Shown: positions 45,524 to 57,596 of the stretch, piece by piece | How the letters are laid out: each line of letters opens with the position of its first letter | Position numbering within the stretch: the stretch's first letter is position 1 | Source of the DNA: Desulfovermiculus halophilus DSM 18834 | GTDB lineage: Bacteria; Desulfobacterota; Desulfovibrionia; Desulfovibrionales; Desulfothermaceae | Reading direction: 5' to 3' | Assembly (NCBI RefSeq): GCF_000620765.1 | Contig: NZ_JIAK01000010.1 | Location: forward strand, 1-64,000 | Length of the DNA: 64,000 nucleotides | Made by a program: the position numbers and the translations under genes | The notes under the pieces: generated by a model | Seen by the model: the letters and a program-made list of their open reading frames with translations, nothing else | The model's database searches: none | What the model was told of the DNA's origin: nothing

Positions 45524-45559
45524 TTGCTGCACACATTGGGGTTGTATCTTGCATGATGA

Positions 45560-49131
<3,572 letters not shown>

Positions 49132-49148
49132 GGAACTGGCTCTCCTTG

Positions 49149-50480
49149 TCACTTGTGGACGCATTGCTTGATCAGGTTCTGGATCCGGGATTTGACTTCC
49201 GGCCGCTCCTTCTGCAGAGACTGGACTCTTTTATATGCATAGATTATTGAGCTGTGATTGCGGTTTCCGAACAAGGTCCCCAGGCGGGTGAATGAAAGGT
49301 TGTGCGTTTCCCGGCAGATATAAATGGCAATCTGCCGGGCCAGAACCACGTTTTTTTTCCGGCTGGAGGACAGGAGGTCACCCGGAGCCAGGGAAAAATG
49401 ACCTGCGACCAGGGAAATAATATCTTCTTTGGGCATTGGCGTGGGGCCCTGAGGGGCGGCCCGGGGAATGAGGTCGCGGACGGTTCGTCGCCCCCGGCCG
49501 GGAGATCGCCGCTCGTTTTGCGCCGCCAGCCGGCACAGGGCCTGATTCAGGGTCTGGAAGTCAGTGCACTGCCGGGCCAGGGTCAGCTGCTCGTCGTCAG
49601 TCAGCCCCAGCCGGTAGCGGTCGTTTTCCTGCTGGACGAACTGGATCCTGATATCCAGGTCCGGGCGGTTGAGGTGGAGTATGAGCCCGCCTGCCAGCCG
49701 GGAGCGAAGCCTGGGGTCAAGGCCGTCGTTTTCAGCCATGTTCTCCCGCCTGGTGAAGACCATCGGCGTTTTGGCCTCTTCCAGGGCGTCGAAAAGCAGG
49801 ACCAGCTCTTCCTGCAGGGCTGTGGAACGAGCGCTCAGGTGCACATCGTCGAGCAAAAAGGCCCGGGCCCTATGGATCTCCTTGCGGGCCCTCTCCTGCT
49901 CCCTGCCGGAAAGGTGGGCCAGGCTCTGGAGGTCGTCGCAGTTCAGGGCCAGGACTGGATCGGCAGCCGGCATGTTGAGCAAGGCATTGGCCATGGAAAA
50001 AAGACACGAGGTTTTTCCGCTGCCCGGGGGGCCGCAAATGAGCAGGACTGTGGCCGGCCATTGGAGGTGTGCGCTCAGGGCCCGGGCGGTTCGGATCTGT
50101 TCCCGGTTCCCGCTGTTGTGCAGAAACCGGGTGAATGTGTGCCGCTCATCGCCCTGAAACGGAGGAAAGAACGGCTCGCCCTTTTCCCGGGCAAACGGCT
50201 TGTCCTGATAGAGAAAACCGGTTATGCCTGGCACATTGTGCAGGATAAAGGATTCAAACTCGCCCTGCAGGTACTGGGTGAACCATTCCTGAAAGTAGGC
50301 GTGGGGGAATGCTACGTTGAGCACCCCTTGTGCATCGATCTGCAACGCCACCGAATTGACCCAGGAGGGATTGGCTCCCGAGGCGTTCGGCTGGAAGTGG
50401 GCGTGGATGAAGCTGCGCAGCTCGCTTTGGTTCCAGTGGGTCATGGATGGATGAGATTGGCTGAGGCTGCAGGCGACCAT
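49149..50480 (-). CDS. dnaA: Chromosomal replication initiator DnaA (divergent)
   Basis: A 443-residue AAA+ initiator. Domain I covers about residues 13-90, Walker A is CGPPGSGKTS near residue 148, Walker B is AFLLDDVH near 207, and domain IV ends with the DnaA helix-turn-helix VVLARQIAIYICRE and GNRNHSSIIYAYKRV (canonical DnaA has a DHT/S box). Walker A and the N-terminal AAA+ region (HTFTRFLHNSGNREQ) depart from classical DnaA. The start could be 50480 or 50444 (MTHWNQSEL); neither has a clear ribosome site. It follows the sirtuin gene by three bases. Confidence 0.9.
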   Translation of the reverse strand: MVACSLSQSHPSMTHWNQSELRSFIHAHFQPNASGANPSWVNSVALQIDAQGVLNVAFPHAYFQEWFTQYLQGEFESFILHNVPGITGFLYQDKPFAREKGEPFFPPFQGDERHTFTRFLHNSGNREQIRTARALSAHLQWPATVLLICGPPGSGKTSCLFSMANALLNMPAADPVLALNCDDLQSLAHLSGREQERARKEIHRARAFLLDDVHLSARSTALQEELVLLFDALEEAKTPMVFTRRENMAENDGLDPRLRSRLAGGLILHLNRPDLDIRIQFVQQENDRYRLGLTDDEQLTLARQCTDFQTLNQALCRLAAQNERRSPGRGRRTVRDLIPRAAPQGPTPMPKEDIISLVAGHFSLAPGDLLSSSRKKNVVLARQIAIYICRETHNLSFTRLGTLFGNRNHSSIIYAYKRVQSLQKERPEVKSRIQNLIKQCVHK

Positions 50481-50483
50481 TGC

Positions 50484-51245
50484 TTACTCAAGGACCATGG
50501 CTGCAAGTTGGGGCAGTACCTGCTCGGCCGAAGCATCGAAACGGATGTCGGTGATGTCGGCATAATGGGTCTGGCCCAGGTTGACCTCGATGATTTTGCC
50601 CCCGCTGAGTTTTACTTGTCTGGGCAGGACATTGGCCGGGGCCACCTCCCCGGAGGTCCCAACGATAATCAGGACGTCAGCGGCCTGGATGAGCTCCAGG
50701 CTGTGCTGATGGGCCTGAGCCGGGATGGCTTCGCCGAAGAAGACCACATCCGGACGGACTAACCCCCCGCAGGACGGACAGTAGACCGGAATGGAGCGGG
50801 AGCAGTGATCCATGACCTCCTGCTCCGGACATTCCCGAAGGCATCCGTGGCAGTAAAAGCGCTGGAAGTTTCCGTGGTACTCCACGACCAGGCGCGAGCC
50901 AGCCCGTTGGTGCAGGTTGTCGATATTCTGGGTAATGACCCCGCTCAGCCGGCTGTTCGTTTCCAGGTCAGCCAGGGCCAGGTGCCCCGGGTTGGGCTGG
51001 CTTCGTCCGAGGAGGTCCACAGTCTCGAGCATGAACTCCCAGACCTTGCGGGGGTTGTGGTCCAGGGCATGGGCAGAGGCCACCTCGAAGGGATCGTACT
51101 TGGTCCACAATCCGCCTGGGCTGCGGAAATCAGGTATGCCGCTGGGCACGGAAATCCCGGCACCGGTGAAGGCGACTGCTGTGCGGGCATGCTGCAACAG
51201 GGCCGCAGCTTCCTGCAGCTTGGCCTTCTCAGACTCTGATGTCAT
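50484..51245 (-). CDS. NAD-dependent protein deacylase (sirtuin, SIR2 family)
   Basis: A 253-residue class III deacylase. AFTGAGISVPSGIPDFRS binds NAD, TQNIDNLHQRAGS holds the catalytic region with a following His in EYHGNFQ, and a zinc site is formed by CHGC and CPSCGG. GTSGEVAPAN completes the NAD fold. AAGGAGG lies before the ATG at 51245; a GTG at 51251 is too close to it. It is immediately upstream of dnaA, and their three-base spacing implies one transcript. Confidence 0.92.
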   Translation of the reverse strand: MTSESEKAKLQEAAALLQHARTAVAFTGAGISVPSGIPDFRSPGGLWTKYDPFEVASAHALDHNPRKVWEFMLETVDLLGRSQPNPGHLALADLETNSRLSGVITQNIDNLHQRAGSRLVVEYHGNFQRFYCHGCLRECPEQEVMDHCSRSIPVYCPSCGGLVRPDVVFFGEAIPAQAHQHSLELIQAADVLIIVGTSGEVAPANVLPRQVKLSGGKIIEVNLGQTHYADITDIRFDASAEQVLPQLAAMVLE

Positions 51246-51409
51246 AGCCACCTCCTTGGGCAGAAGACTTCATCAGCGCAAGTTTGTATTCTTACCAGAA
51301 ATCGGCAGGAAAAACAAGTCGAGGCGGGCTGTTAAGGCATTGAAATGCCTGCTGGATTGTGGGAATATTTCATCTGTGGGGCACGCCAGTCTGTCCCTCT
51401 GAAAAAAGG
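51246..51409. other. Intergenic region upstream of the sirtuin-dnaA genes
   Basis: No gene and no cluster of DnaA boxes is evident; only single TGTGG-containing sites occur. A promoter for the sirtuin-dnaA-dnaN-gyrB genes is expected here, but none is convincing. Confidence 0.4.
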
Positions 51410-51740
51410 GTCCTTCGACCTAGCCTGTGGAGGTTTGGAGTTTGACATCTCTTCTGTGTGCCCACTTTCGGCCCGGTATTTTCTAACCCACATGCCTGCC
51501 AAGGCGCAGGCACGCTTAGGCTAACGAAGCATACAAACGATTTCGATACCGATTGAAAGTGGTTACCCATTGTTGTGATTTTCTTTCTTCGGTTTCGTAA
51601 TCGCTATCGGGATCGATATCCATAAACTGAGGGTTCCTGCTGCACCGAATGACATATTCTTTCGATTTCGATAGCGATCCCGATTTCGATTTGGATTATG
51701 CCAACTATTAACTAATGACAGTTTTCTGTGTCGAAGAGCC
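51410..51740 (+). repeat. Dispersed repeat R1 (right arm deleted) with R2 module
   Basis: Left R1 arm 51410-51483 (GCCTGTGGAGGTTTGGAG, then the TCTCTTCTGTGTGCCCACTT portion), R2 long form 51484-51726, and only the end TCTGTGTCGAAGAGCC of the right arm. The R2 long form is nearly identical to 5224-5475. Confidence 0.8.
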
Positions 51741-51800
51741 GAAAAACGGTGGGAGGACAGGCCGGTCCCGGATCGGCATGGAAACCACAAGGAAGGCGCT

Positions 51801-52151
51801 ATGCACCATGTTTTGTTGATTGTGCTTGGAATCGGAGTCGGAGTTGGGGCCTCATTCACCGGACTCGGGGGCGGGTTTCTCATGGTCCCCCTCCTGTTGT
51901 TCATGGGCTATTCGGCCCAGCAGGCAGTGGGAACGTCCTTTGCGGCCATTCTGGTTATCTCTCTTTCCGCCCTGATAGCCCACAACAAATTGGCCAATGT
52001 GGATTATTGGGCCGGGATCATGCTGGGACTGGGAGGGATTCTCGGAGCCCAGGTTGGAGCCCGCCTGGTTGAGCATGTCTCGACCCAGGGCTTTAAAAGG
52101 ATCTTTGCCTTTGTTTTGGTGGCCTTGGCCGTGTATATGTTTAAGAAATAG
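51801..52151 (+). CDS. Half-size TauE/SafE-like (TSUP) membrane protein
   Basis: A 116-residue protein with about four hydrophobic helices corresponding to one half of a TauE/SafE anion exporter. FTGLGGGFLMVPLLLFMG and AVGTSFAAILVISLSALI are the first-repeat motifs. Full transporters have two such repeats, so this must form a dimer or be degenerate. GGAAGG precedes the ATG. Its 3' end overlaps the convergent gene by 11 bases. Confidence 0.8.
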   Translation: MHHVLLIVLGIGVGVGASFTGLGGGFLMVPLLLFMGYSAQQAVGTSFAAILVISLSALIAHNKLANVDYWAGIMLGLGGILGAQVGARLVEHVSTQGFKRIFAFVLVALAVYMFKK

Positions 52152-52551
52152 CAGCCGTGTAGGCCTCCTGGATGCGCTGGGCCACATAGTCCAGATCTTC
52201 CTGGTCTGAAGAGATGAGATCAAAACAGTACCCGTCATGGCCTAAGAGTCCCTCGGGCACAATATCCCCTTCTTCCTTGGGGTCGGTGATCATCTCGGCA
52301 AAAAAACAGACTGAAAGCCAGCGGGCCTCGGGATCGTCGTCGATAACATCAATCATGACCATGAGCTCCCGGCTCTGTCCCTGCCGTTTCCCGCGCAGCG
52401 AATAGGTCACTCCAGGTCTGGCCTTGAAGTCAAGGTCCACATCGGGGTATCCAGCCAGTTGCTGGGCCAGAAGGAGAAAGGAGTCCTTCATGTCTTCATC
52501 CGGCCATTGGTTCAGAAAATCGTTCATTTCTTGCGGATACGAATGGGTCAT
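52141..52551 (-). CDS. Small soluble protein of unknown function
   Basis: A 136-residue acidic protein. It contains GVTYSLRGKRQGQSRELMVMIDVIDDDPEARWLSVCFF and a glycine-rich GLLGHDGYCFDL. I do not recognise the family. AAGGAGA precedes the ATG at 52551 (MTHSYPQEMNDFLNQWP). It lies between the amidase gene and the TauE-like gene, downstream of the amidase on the same strand, so it may be co-transcribed. Confidence 0.7.
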   Translation of the reverse strand: MTHSYPQEMNDFLNQWPDEDMKDSFLLLAQQLAGYPDVDLDFKARPGVTYSLRGKRQGQSRELMVMIDVIDDDPEARWLSVCFFAEMITDPKEEGDIVPEGLLGHDGYCFDLISSDQEDLDYVAQRIQEAYTAAIS

Positions 52552-52610
52552 GGCGCTGTCTCCTTGTGGATGGAAGTGCCCCCGGCCTGGACCGGCAGAT
52601 TTCGCGCCGG

Positions 52611-54329
52611 TCACCGCTGGGCGAAGCTGTTGATGTCCTGATGGTAGTGGGTAATGCCCTGGACGATCCCCCAGGCCATTCGTTTCAAGAAAGCGTAGTT
52701 CTGCAACCTCTTGCGTTCAGTGGGGTTTGTCAGGTAGCCCAGTTCGACCAGGATGGCCGGCATCTGGGCGCCCATGAGCACGTAAAATGGTGCCCTGCGC
52801 ACCCCATGGTCGTTTATGTTGTAAAACCGCTGGCTGTAATCCAACGTGGCGTCCAGGACCCTCTCGGCCAGCTTTTCGGACTCTTCGATTTTGGAGTTGA
52901 GCATCAAATCGGAGAGGATGAGCTGCAGATCGCTGATCTTTTTTTCTGATACGGAGTTTTCCCGGGCCGCTACCCGGACTGCCTCGTCGGAGTTGGCCAG
53001 GTTGAGGTAGTAGATCTCCAGCCCGTGGATCTTGGAGCTGCGATGGGCGTTGACGTGCAGGGAGATGAAGAGGTCCGTCGACTCGGCATTGGCCATGGCG
53101 GTGCGTTCCTCTAAGGGGATGAATTTGTCCGAGGTCCGGGTGTAGAGCACATTGTAGCCCTTTTCTTCCAGAATCTGGCCCATTATCGTGGCCAGGCGAA
53201 GATTGATGTCCTTTTCCATGATCCCGGAACAGACCGCACCCGGGTCTTTCCCTCCGTGTCCCGGGTCGAGCATGATGGTCTGGATGTCCAGGCCCAGCTG
53301 CTCGACTAGGTTGCTGGAAACCGACTTGCCTCCTTCCTTGGCCGCCCGGGCCAAGGCCTTGCTGGTGCTTTTCTGCTGTGCAGAGCTGGCTGGGGCATAG
53401 ACGTCTATGACCACTCGATTCGGGTTGTCCAGGGAAAAGGTCCGGTAGTCGTTCAAGGAATTGACGTCCAGGACCACCCGGGCCTGATCGGGGCGGAACT
53501 GCCCGGCTCGAACCGTGCGCAGGATCCCGTCCTTGATGGAAAGCTTGTCCTGGACATCTTCGGCCAGCCGGGTGTTGTGCACGTCCACAACCACCCGGTA
53601 AAAGGGCTTGTCAATGGACGGATCCGGCTTGAGGAGCATATCCTTGTAAGCGGCTTGCGAATCCAGATCAAGGACCACCCGGGTATAGTCGTCGCTGCTC
53701 CAGTGCCGGATGGTTTGGATATGGACAGGATCGGAAGACCCGGATGATTGGCCAGAGTCTGCACCTTTTTTGCCTGCGGTATGGCAGGAAGCCCTCCAGG
53801 CATCGATCCTGGACGGATACTCGGCTTTGATCTTTTCCAGCAGGGCCTCGGCTTCCGGTGCCTTGTCCCCCTGATTATAGGACTGGGTGATCCGGGTCAG
53901 GATCTGATAGGCCCCCTGGGGACTGTCCATATGGTTGAGCAAGGTCTTTGCTGCAAAGAGCAGGGCGTCGTCCGTCCAACTGTGGGTTGGGAATTTCTTT
54001 TCCACCCGCCGGAAATAGTCCACCGCCTGCTCAAAGTCTTCCTGGAGATAGGACCGCTTGCCGAGTTCCTGGTAGGTCCGGCCCAAATAATACAGGGCCT
54101 TGGGAGCGTAGGAGCCGTCCGGATTGGCTTTGTATGCCCGCTGAAAGCGGTCTTTTACCCGCATCCAGGAGGAGCGGTACTTGGCATCCTGGGGATCCTT
54201 GCTCAGGGCATGGAAAGCGCGCCATCCAGCCTGGAACTCCTGGACCGGACCGGCTGACCAGCCCGGCGTGGCTAAAAGGACCAGTGAAAGGATGCCAAGG
54301 CATATGGCAGTCAGCTTAGAACAAGGCAT
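52611..54329 (-). CDS. N-acetylmuramoyl-L-alanine amidase with TPR-like and AMIN domains
   Basis: A 572-residue periplasmic amidase that cleaves the peptide from muramic acid during cell separation. A signal peptide covers residues 1-25 (LVLLATPGWSA). A tetratricopeptide-like region (SYAPKALYYLGRTYQEL and DDALLFAAKTLLNH) is followed by an AMIN domain near residues 205-315 (YTRVVLDLDS, RVVIDVYAP) that targets the septum. The Amidase_3 domain has MLDPGHGGKDPGA, MEKDINLRLA, HVNAH and ELGYLTNPTE with zinc and catalytic residues in place. Confidence 0.93.
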   Translation of the reverse strand: MPCSKLTAICLGILSLVLLATPGWSAGPVQEFQAGWRAFHALSKDPQDAKYRSSWMRVKDRFQRAYKANPDGSYAPKALYYLGRTYQELGKRSYLQEDFEQAVDYFRRVEKKFPTHSWTDDALLFAAKTLLNHMDSPQGAYQILTRITQSYNQGDKAPEAEALLEKIKAEYPSRIDAWRASCHTAGKKGADSGQSSGSSDPVHIQTIRHWSSDDYTRVVLDLDSQAAYKDMLLKPDPSIDKPFYRVVVDVHNTRLAEDVQDKLSIKDGILRTVRAGQFRPDQARVVLDVNSLNDYRTFSLDNPNRVVIDVYAPASSAQQKSTSKALARAAKEGGKSVSSNLVEQLGLDIQTIMLDPGHGGKDPGAVCSGIMEKDINLRLATIMGQILEEKGYNVLYTRTSDKFIPLEERTAMANAESTDLFISLHVNAHRSSKIHGLEIYYLNLANSDEAVRVAARENSVSEKKISDLQLILSDLMLNSKIEESEKLAERVLDATLDYSQRFYNINDHGVRRAPFYVLMGAQMPAILVELGYLTNPTERKRLQNYAFLKRMAWGIVQGITHYHQDINSFAQR

Positions 54330-54362
54330 ATGAGATATCAGGGCGTCCTTGGATCATTTTTT

Positions 54363-54794
54363 GGTTCTTCGACGTAGGCTGTGGATTTTGGGAGTTTGCC
54401 ATCTCTTCTGTGTGCCCACTTTCGGCCCGGTATTTTCTAAGCCCCGCCAAAGGGGGATCCCTGCCCCCTCCAGGCTACTCACGTGCAGATCACTGCTTTC
54501 TGTGTGACTAACCCACATGCCTGCCAAGGCGCAGGCACGCTTGCGCTAACGAAGCATACAAACGATTTCGATACCGATACCGATACCGACTGGGAGAGGT
54601 TACCCAATCGGATCCTGATAACTATTAACCAATAACTCATAACAGTTTTTCATATAAAAGCTTTTCATACACGTGAGTGCCTGGTTTCCCCCTTTTGGCG
54701 GGACCAAGAAAATGTGCGGGCCTGCCGCTCAAGGCACACAGAAGAGACGGCAAACTCTTATCTATGCAACTTCATTTTCTGTGTCCAAGAGCCA
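54363..54794 (+). repeat. Dispersed repeat R1 with nested R2 insertion (clear junctions)
   Basis: Left R1 half 54363-54507 continues past the arm into CCCGCCAAAGGGGGATCCC and ACTCACGTGCAGATCACTG, then R2 short form fills 54508-54655. The right R1 half resumes at ACACGTGAGTGCCTGG and runs to TGTGTCCAAGAGCCA at 54794. Compared with the uninterrupted R1 copies, R2 sits in the central loop. Confidence 0.85.
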
Positions 54795-54944
54795 TTTTTT
54801 AAGCGAGGGTAATAAAAGACAGGACGTGTGGCAAGGGCGGACAGGCGCGTGACCCGTCCACAGCCGCCCCATGTCCAGGAGAACCTGGGCTGGGCCGATC
54901 TGCCGCCCCGCGCTGGTTTGGCCCGGGGCGGACGTTTTGCCTGT
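54795..54944 (-). other. Region downstream of glmS
   Basis: No gene is seen. On the minus strand CCGCCCC/GGGGCGG around an 18-base loop lies shortly after the glmS stop and may end transcription, though no T-run follows. Confidence 0.4.
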
Positions 54945-56768
54945 CTATTCGACGGTTACGCTTTTGGCCAGGTTGCGGGGCTGGTCCACGTCTTTGCCCA
55001 GATAGACGGCCATTTCATAGGCAAAGAGCTGCAAAGCGGGGAGGAAAAGAAAGCTGTTCAACGGTCCCCAGACTTGGGGAACCTCCCACACAGGGGATAT
55101 GTCCACCCCGGATCCCGGATGGGTCAAGGCCAGGATCGGGCCGCCCCGGGCCTGCACCTCCTGTAGGTTGGCCTGGAGCTTGGGCAAGAGTTCATCGGCC
55201 GGGGCCAGGGCAAAGGTGGGAAAATCAGCATCGATCAGGGCAATAGGGCCGTGCTTCATCTCTCCGGCGGCATACCCTTCTGCATGGATGTAGGAGATTT
55301 CTTTAAGTTTCAGGGCTCCCTCCATAGCCAGGGGCGTGTACATTCCCCGCCCGAGATAGAAGAAGCTGCGGGCCCGGCTGAAGTCTTGAGCCAGGCGGGA
55401 GGCCCGGTCCTGCATGCCTGGCAGGGCGGCCTGCATGACCTGGGGAAGGTCGCTGAGTCCGGCTACAGCTCGGCGAACAAAGTCCGAAGACAGAAAAGAG
55501 CGTTTCCGGCCCCAATCCAGAGCGATGAGCAGCAGGGCCACCATCTGGCTGCACATGGCCTTGGTCGAGGCCACGCTGATCTCCGGGCCGGCCTGGGTGT
55601 AGATGACCGCGTCCGACTCCCTGGCCACGCTGGAACCCAGGACATTGCACAAGCCCAAAACCTTGACCCCCTGCTCGGCAGCTATCCGCTGTCCGGCCAG
55701 GGTGTCTGCGGTTTCCCCGGACTGACTGATGGTCAGGACCAGATCCTGCTTTCGAAGGATGGGGCTGCGGTAACGGAACTCGGAGGCTATATCCACTTGA
55801 ACCGGGATTTGGGCCCATTTTTCAAAGAGGTACTTGGCCCACAGCCCGGCATGGTAGGATGTGCCGCAGGCCACAATGTGCAGTACCTCAGGGATGGGCA
55901 GGTCCTGAATCTCCTCCAGGACGACGCTGCCCTGTTCCGGATCGATTCGTCCGGATGTGCAGTCCCGGATGACCTCGGGCTGCTCCATGATCTCCTTGAG
56001 CATGAAATGCCTGTATCCGCCCTTTTGGGCCGCCTGGACATCCCATGAGATGTGCTGGGGGGTCTTGTCCACTTCCTGCATGCTGCGCAAGTCGAAGACC
56101 TGCCAGGATGAAGGGGTGATCCGGACCAGCTCCCGGTCTTCGAGAAACACCACCTCCCGGGTATAGGGCAAAAAGGCCGGGATGTCCGAGGCCACATAGT
56201 TTTCTCCGGTCCCCAGACCCAGGATCAAAGGGCTGGAGTGCCGGGCGGCCCAGATCTCCTCCGGATTATGGACATTGATCACCGCCAGGGCGTATGAGCC
56301 GTCAACCCGGTCCAGGGTGGACTTGATGGCCTGGGGGATATCCTGTCCCTGGTTCAGGAAGCCGCTGATAAGGTGGACCAGTACTTCAGTATCCGTCTGG
56401 GAGGAGAAGCTCACCCCCTGGGATTGGAGCTCCCGTTTGAGAGAGGAATAGTTCTCGATGATCCCGTTGTGGACCAGGGCCAGATGGCTTCCCGAATCCC
56501 GGTGGGGATGGGCATTGTCTTCAGTGGGCAGCCCGTGGGTTGCCCACCGGGTATGACCGAGGCCGGTGGTGGCATGGGCTGCGTCGCTGGCCTTGATTTT
56601 GGCCGCCAGTTGGTCCAGCTTGCCCTGGGCCCGGATGGTCTCCAGCCTTTTGTTCTGGACGAAGGCAACCCCGGCCGAGTCGTAGCCCCTGTATTCCAAA
56701 CGGCGCAGGCCGTCCATGATCATGGGGATGGCTGGGCGGTGGCCGCTGTATCCGATTATTCCGCACAT
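54945..56768 (-). CDS. glmS: Glutamine--fructose-6-phosphate aminotransferase
   Basis: A 607-residue enzyme that makes glucosamine-6-phosphate for peptidoglycan and lipopolysaccharide. The glutaminase domain begins MCGIIGYSGHRPA with the nucleophile Cys2 and has GHTRWATHG. Two SIS domains follow, with CGTSYHAGLWAKY and SQSGETADT, and the C-terminal LAKSVTVE is the family end. GGAGAC precedes the ATG. rdgB is 26 bases upstream on the same strand. Confidence 0.97.
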   Translation of the reverse strand: MCGIIGYSGHRPAIPMIMDGLRRLEYRGYDSAGVAFVQNKRLETIRAQGKLDQLAAKIKASDAAHATTGLGHTRWATHGLPTEDNAHPHRDSGSHLALVHNGIIENYSSLKRELQSQGVSFSSQTDTEVLVHLISGFLNQGQDIPQAIKSTLDRVDGSYALAVINVHNPEEIWAARHSSPLILGLGTGENYVASDIPAFLPYTREVVFLEDRELVRITPSSWQVFDLRSMQEVDKTPQHISWDVQAAQKGGYRHFMLKEIMEQPEVIRDCTSGRIDPEQGSVVLEEIQDLPIPEVLHIVACGTSYHAGLWAKYLFEKWAQIPVQVDIASEFRYRSPILRKQDLVLTISQSGETADTLAGQRIAAEQGVKVLGLCNVLGSSVARESDAVIYTQAGPEISVASTKAMCSQMVALLLIALDWGRKRSFLSSDFVRRAVAGLSDLPQVMQAALPGMQDRASRLAQDFSRARSFFYLGRGMYTPLAMEGALKLKEISYIHAEGYAAGEMKHGPIALIDADFPTFALAPADELLPKLQANLQEVQARGGPILALTHPGSGVDISPVWEVPQVWGPLNSFLFLPALQLFAYEMAVYLGKDVDQPRNLAKSVTVE

Positions 56769-56794
56769 AAGCCTGTCTCCGAAATTTTGATGGT

Positions 56795-57409
56795 TCAGGT
56801 TTGAGTGTGCCCGGCTCGGGCGATGAACTCCGGCCAGAGCCGGACCAACTCCCGCAGGGCATGTCCCCGGTGGCTCCGGCTGGACTTTTCCTCCCTGCTC
56901 ATTTCAGCAGCCGTCCGTTTGCTCTCCAGGTCCACAAAGATGGGATCGTAGCCGAAACCCTGCTCGCCGCGGGGAGTTTCGGCAATCCTCCCCTCCCAGA
57001 TTCCAGTGACGGTCAGCTCGGCCCCGTTTGGGGCACAGGCGGCCAGGACGCAGCAGAACCTGGCCCGGCGGTTCTGGTGGCCGGACAGGGCCTGCAGGAG
57101 CTTGGCGTTATTCTTGTCGTCCGTGGCCCCTTCCCCGCTGTAACGGGCGGAATAGACGCCAGGTGCCCCGTTCAAGGCCTCAACCTCCAGTCCGGAGTCG
57201 TCGGCCAGGGCGACAAGGCGGGTATGGCGGCAGACGTACCTGGCCTTATACAGGGCATTGTCTGCAAAGGTCCGGCCGGGCTCGGGGATGGAGCCGAGCT
57301 CCGGATAGTCGTCTTTCCCGCAGACTTTCAGCTCTGGATCCAGCTCCCGGAGCAGCTCTTTTATTTCCCCGATCTTTCCCGTGTTGGCACTGGCCAGTAC
57401 TATGCGCAT
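56795..57409 (-). CDS. rdgB: Non-canonical purine NTP pyrophosphatase (RdgB/HAM1)
   Basis: A 204-residue house-cleaning enzyme that hydrolyses dITP and XTP. It opens IVLASANTGKIGEIKELL, and ADDSGLEVEALNGAPGVYSARY and GEQGFGYDPIF are the signature blocks; SHRGHALRELV closes the family region. GGAG precedes the ATG. A short heptamer array begins just upstream at 57424. Confidence 0.95.
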   Translation of the reverse strand: MRIVLASANTGKIGEIKELLRELDPELKVCGKDDYPELGSIPEPGRTFADNALYKARYVCRHTRLVALADDSGLEVEALNGAPGVYSARYSGEGATDDKNNAKLLQALSGHQNRRARFCCVLAACAPNGAELTVTGIWEGRIAETPRGEQGFGYDPIFVDLESKRTAAEMSREEKSSRSHRGHALRELVRLWPEFIARAGHTQT

Positions 57410-57423
57410 ACTGTCTCCTGATT

Positions 57424-57470
57424 CAGAGGTCAGAGGTCAGAGGTCAGAGGTCAGAGATCAGAGGTCAGGG
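57424..57470. repeat. Short heptanucleotide array (GGTCAGA/GATCAGA)
   Basis: About six 7-base units AGGTCAG, the same unit as at 7413-7653, lie just upstream of rdgB. No other gene or signal is seen in 57410-57596. Confidence 0.85.
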
Positions 57471-57596
57471 GTGAGCATGAACCGGCGGCATTCACAATGC
57501 CGGGGCTCAGCCGGGAGTTTTTGCAGGCAATCCTTTATCTCCCCTGCTCTCCGCGTGCGTTCTGAGTATTTTCCTTATTTTTCTTTTCTTCCTTCC

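Noticed and set aside
51246-51800. oriC upstream of the sirtuin-dnaA genes
   Set aside because: No cluster of TTATCCACA-like boxes and no AT-rich unwinding element; the region is mostly R1/R2 repeat.
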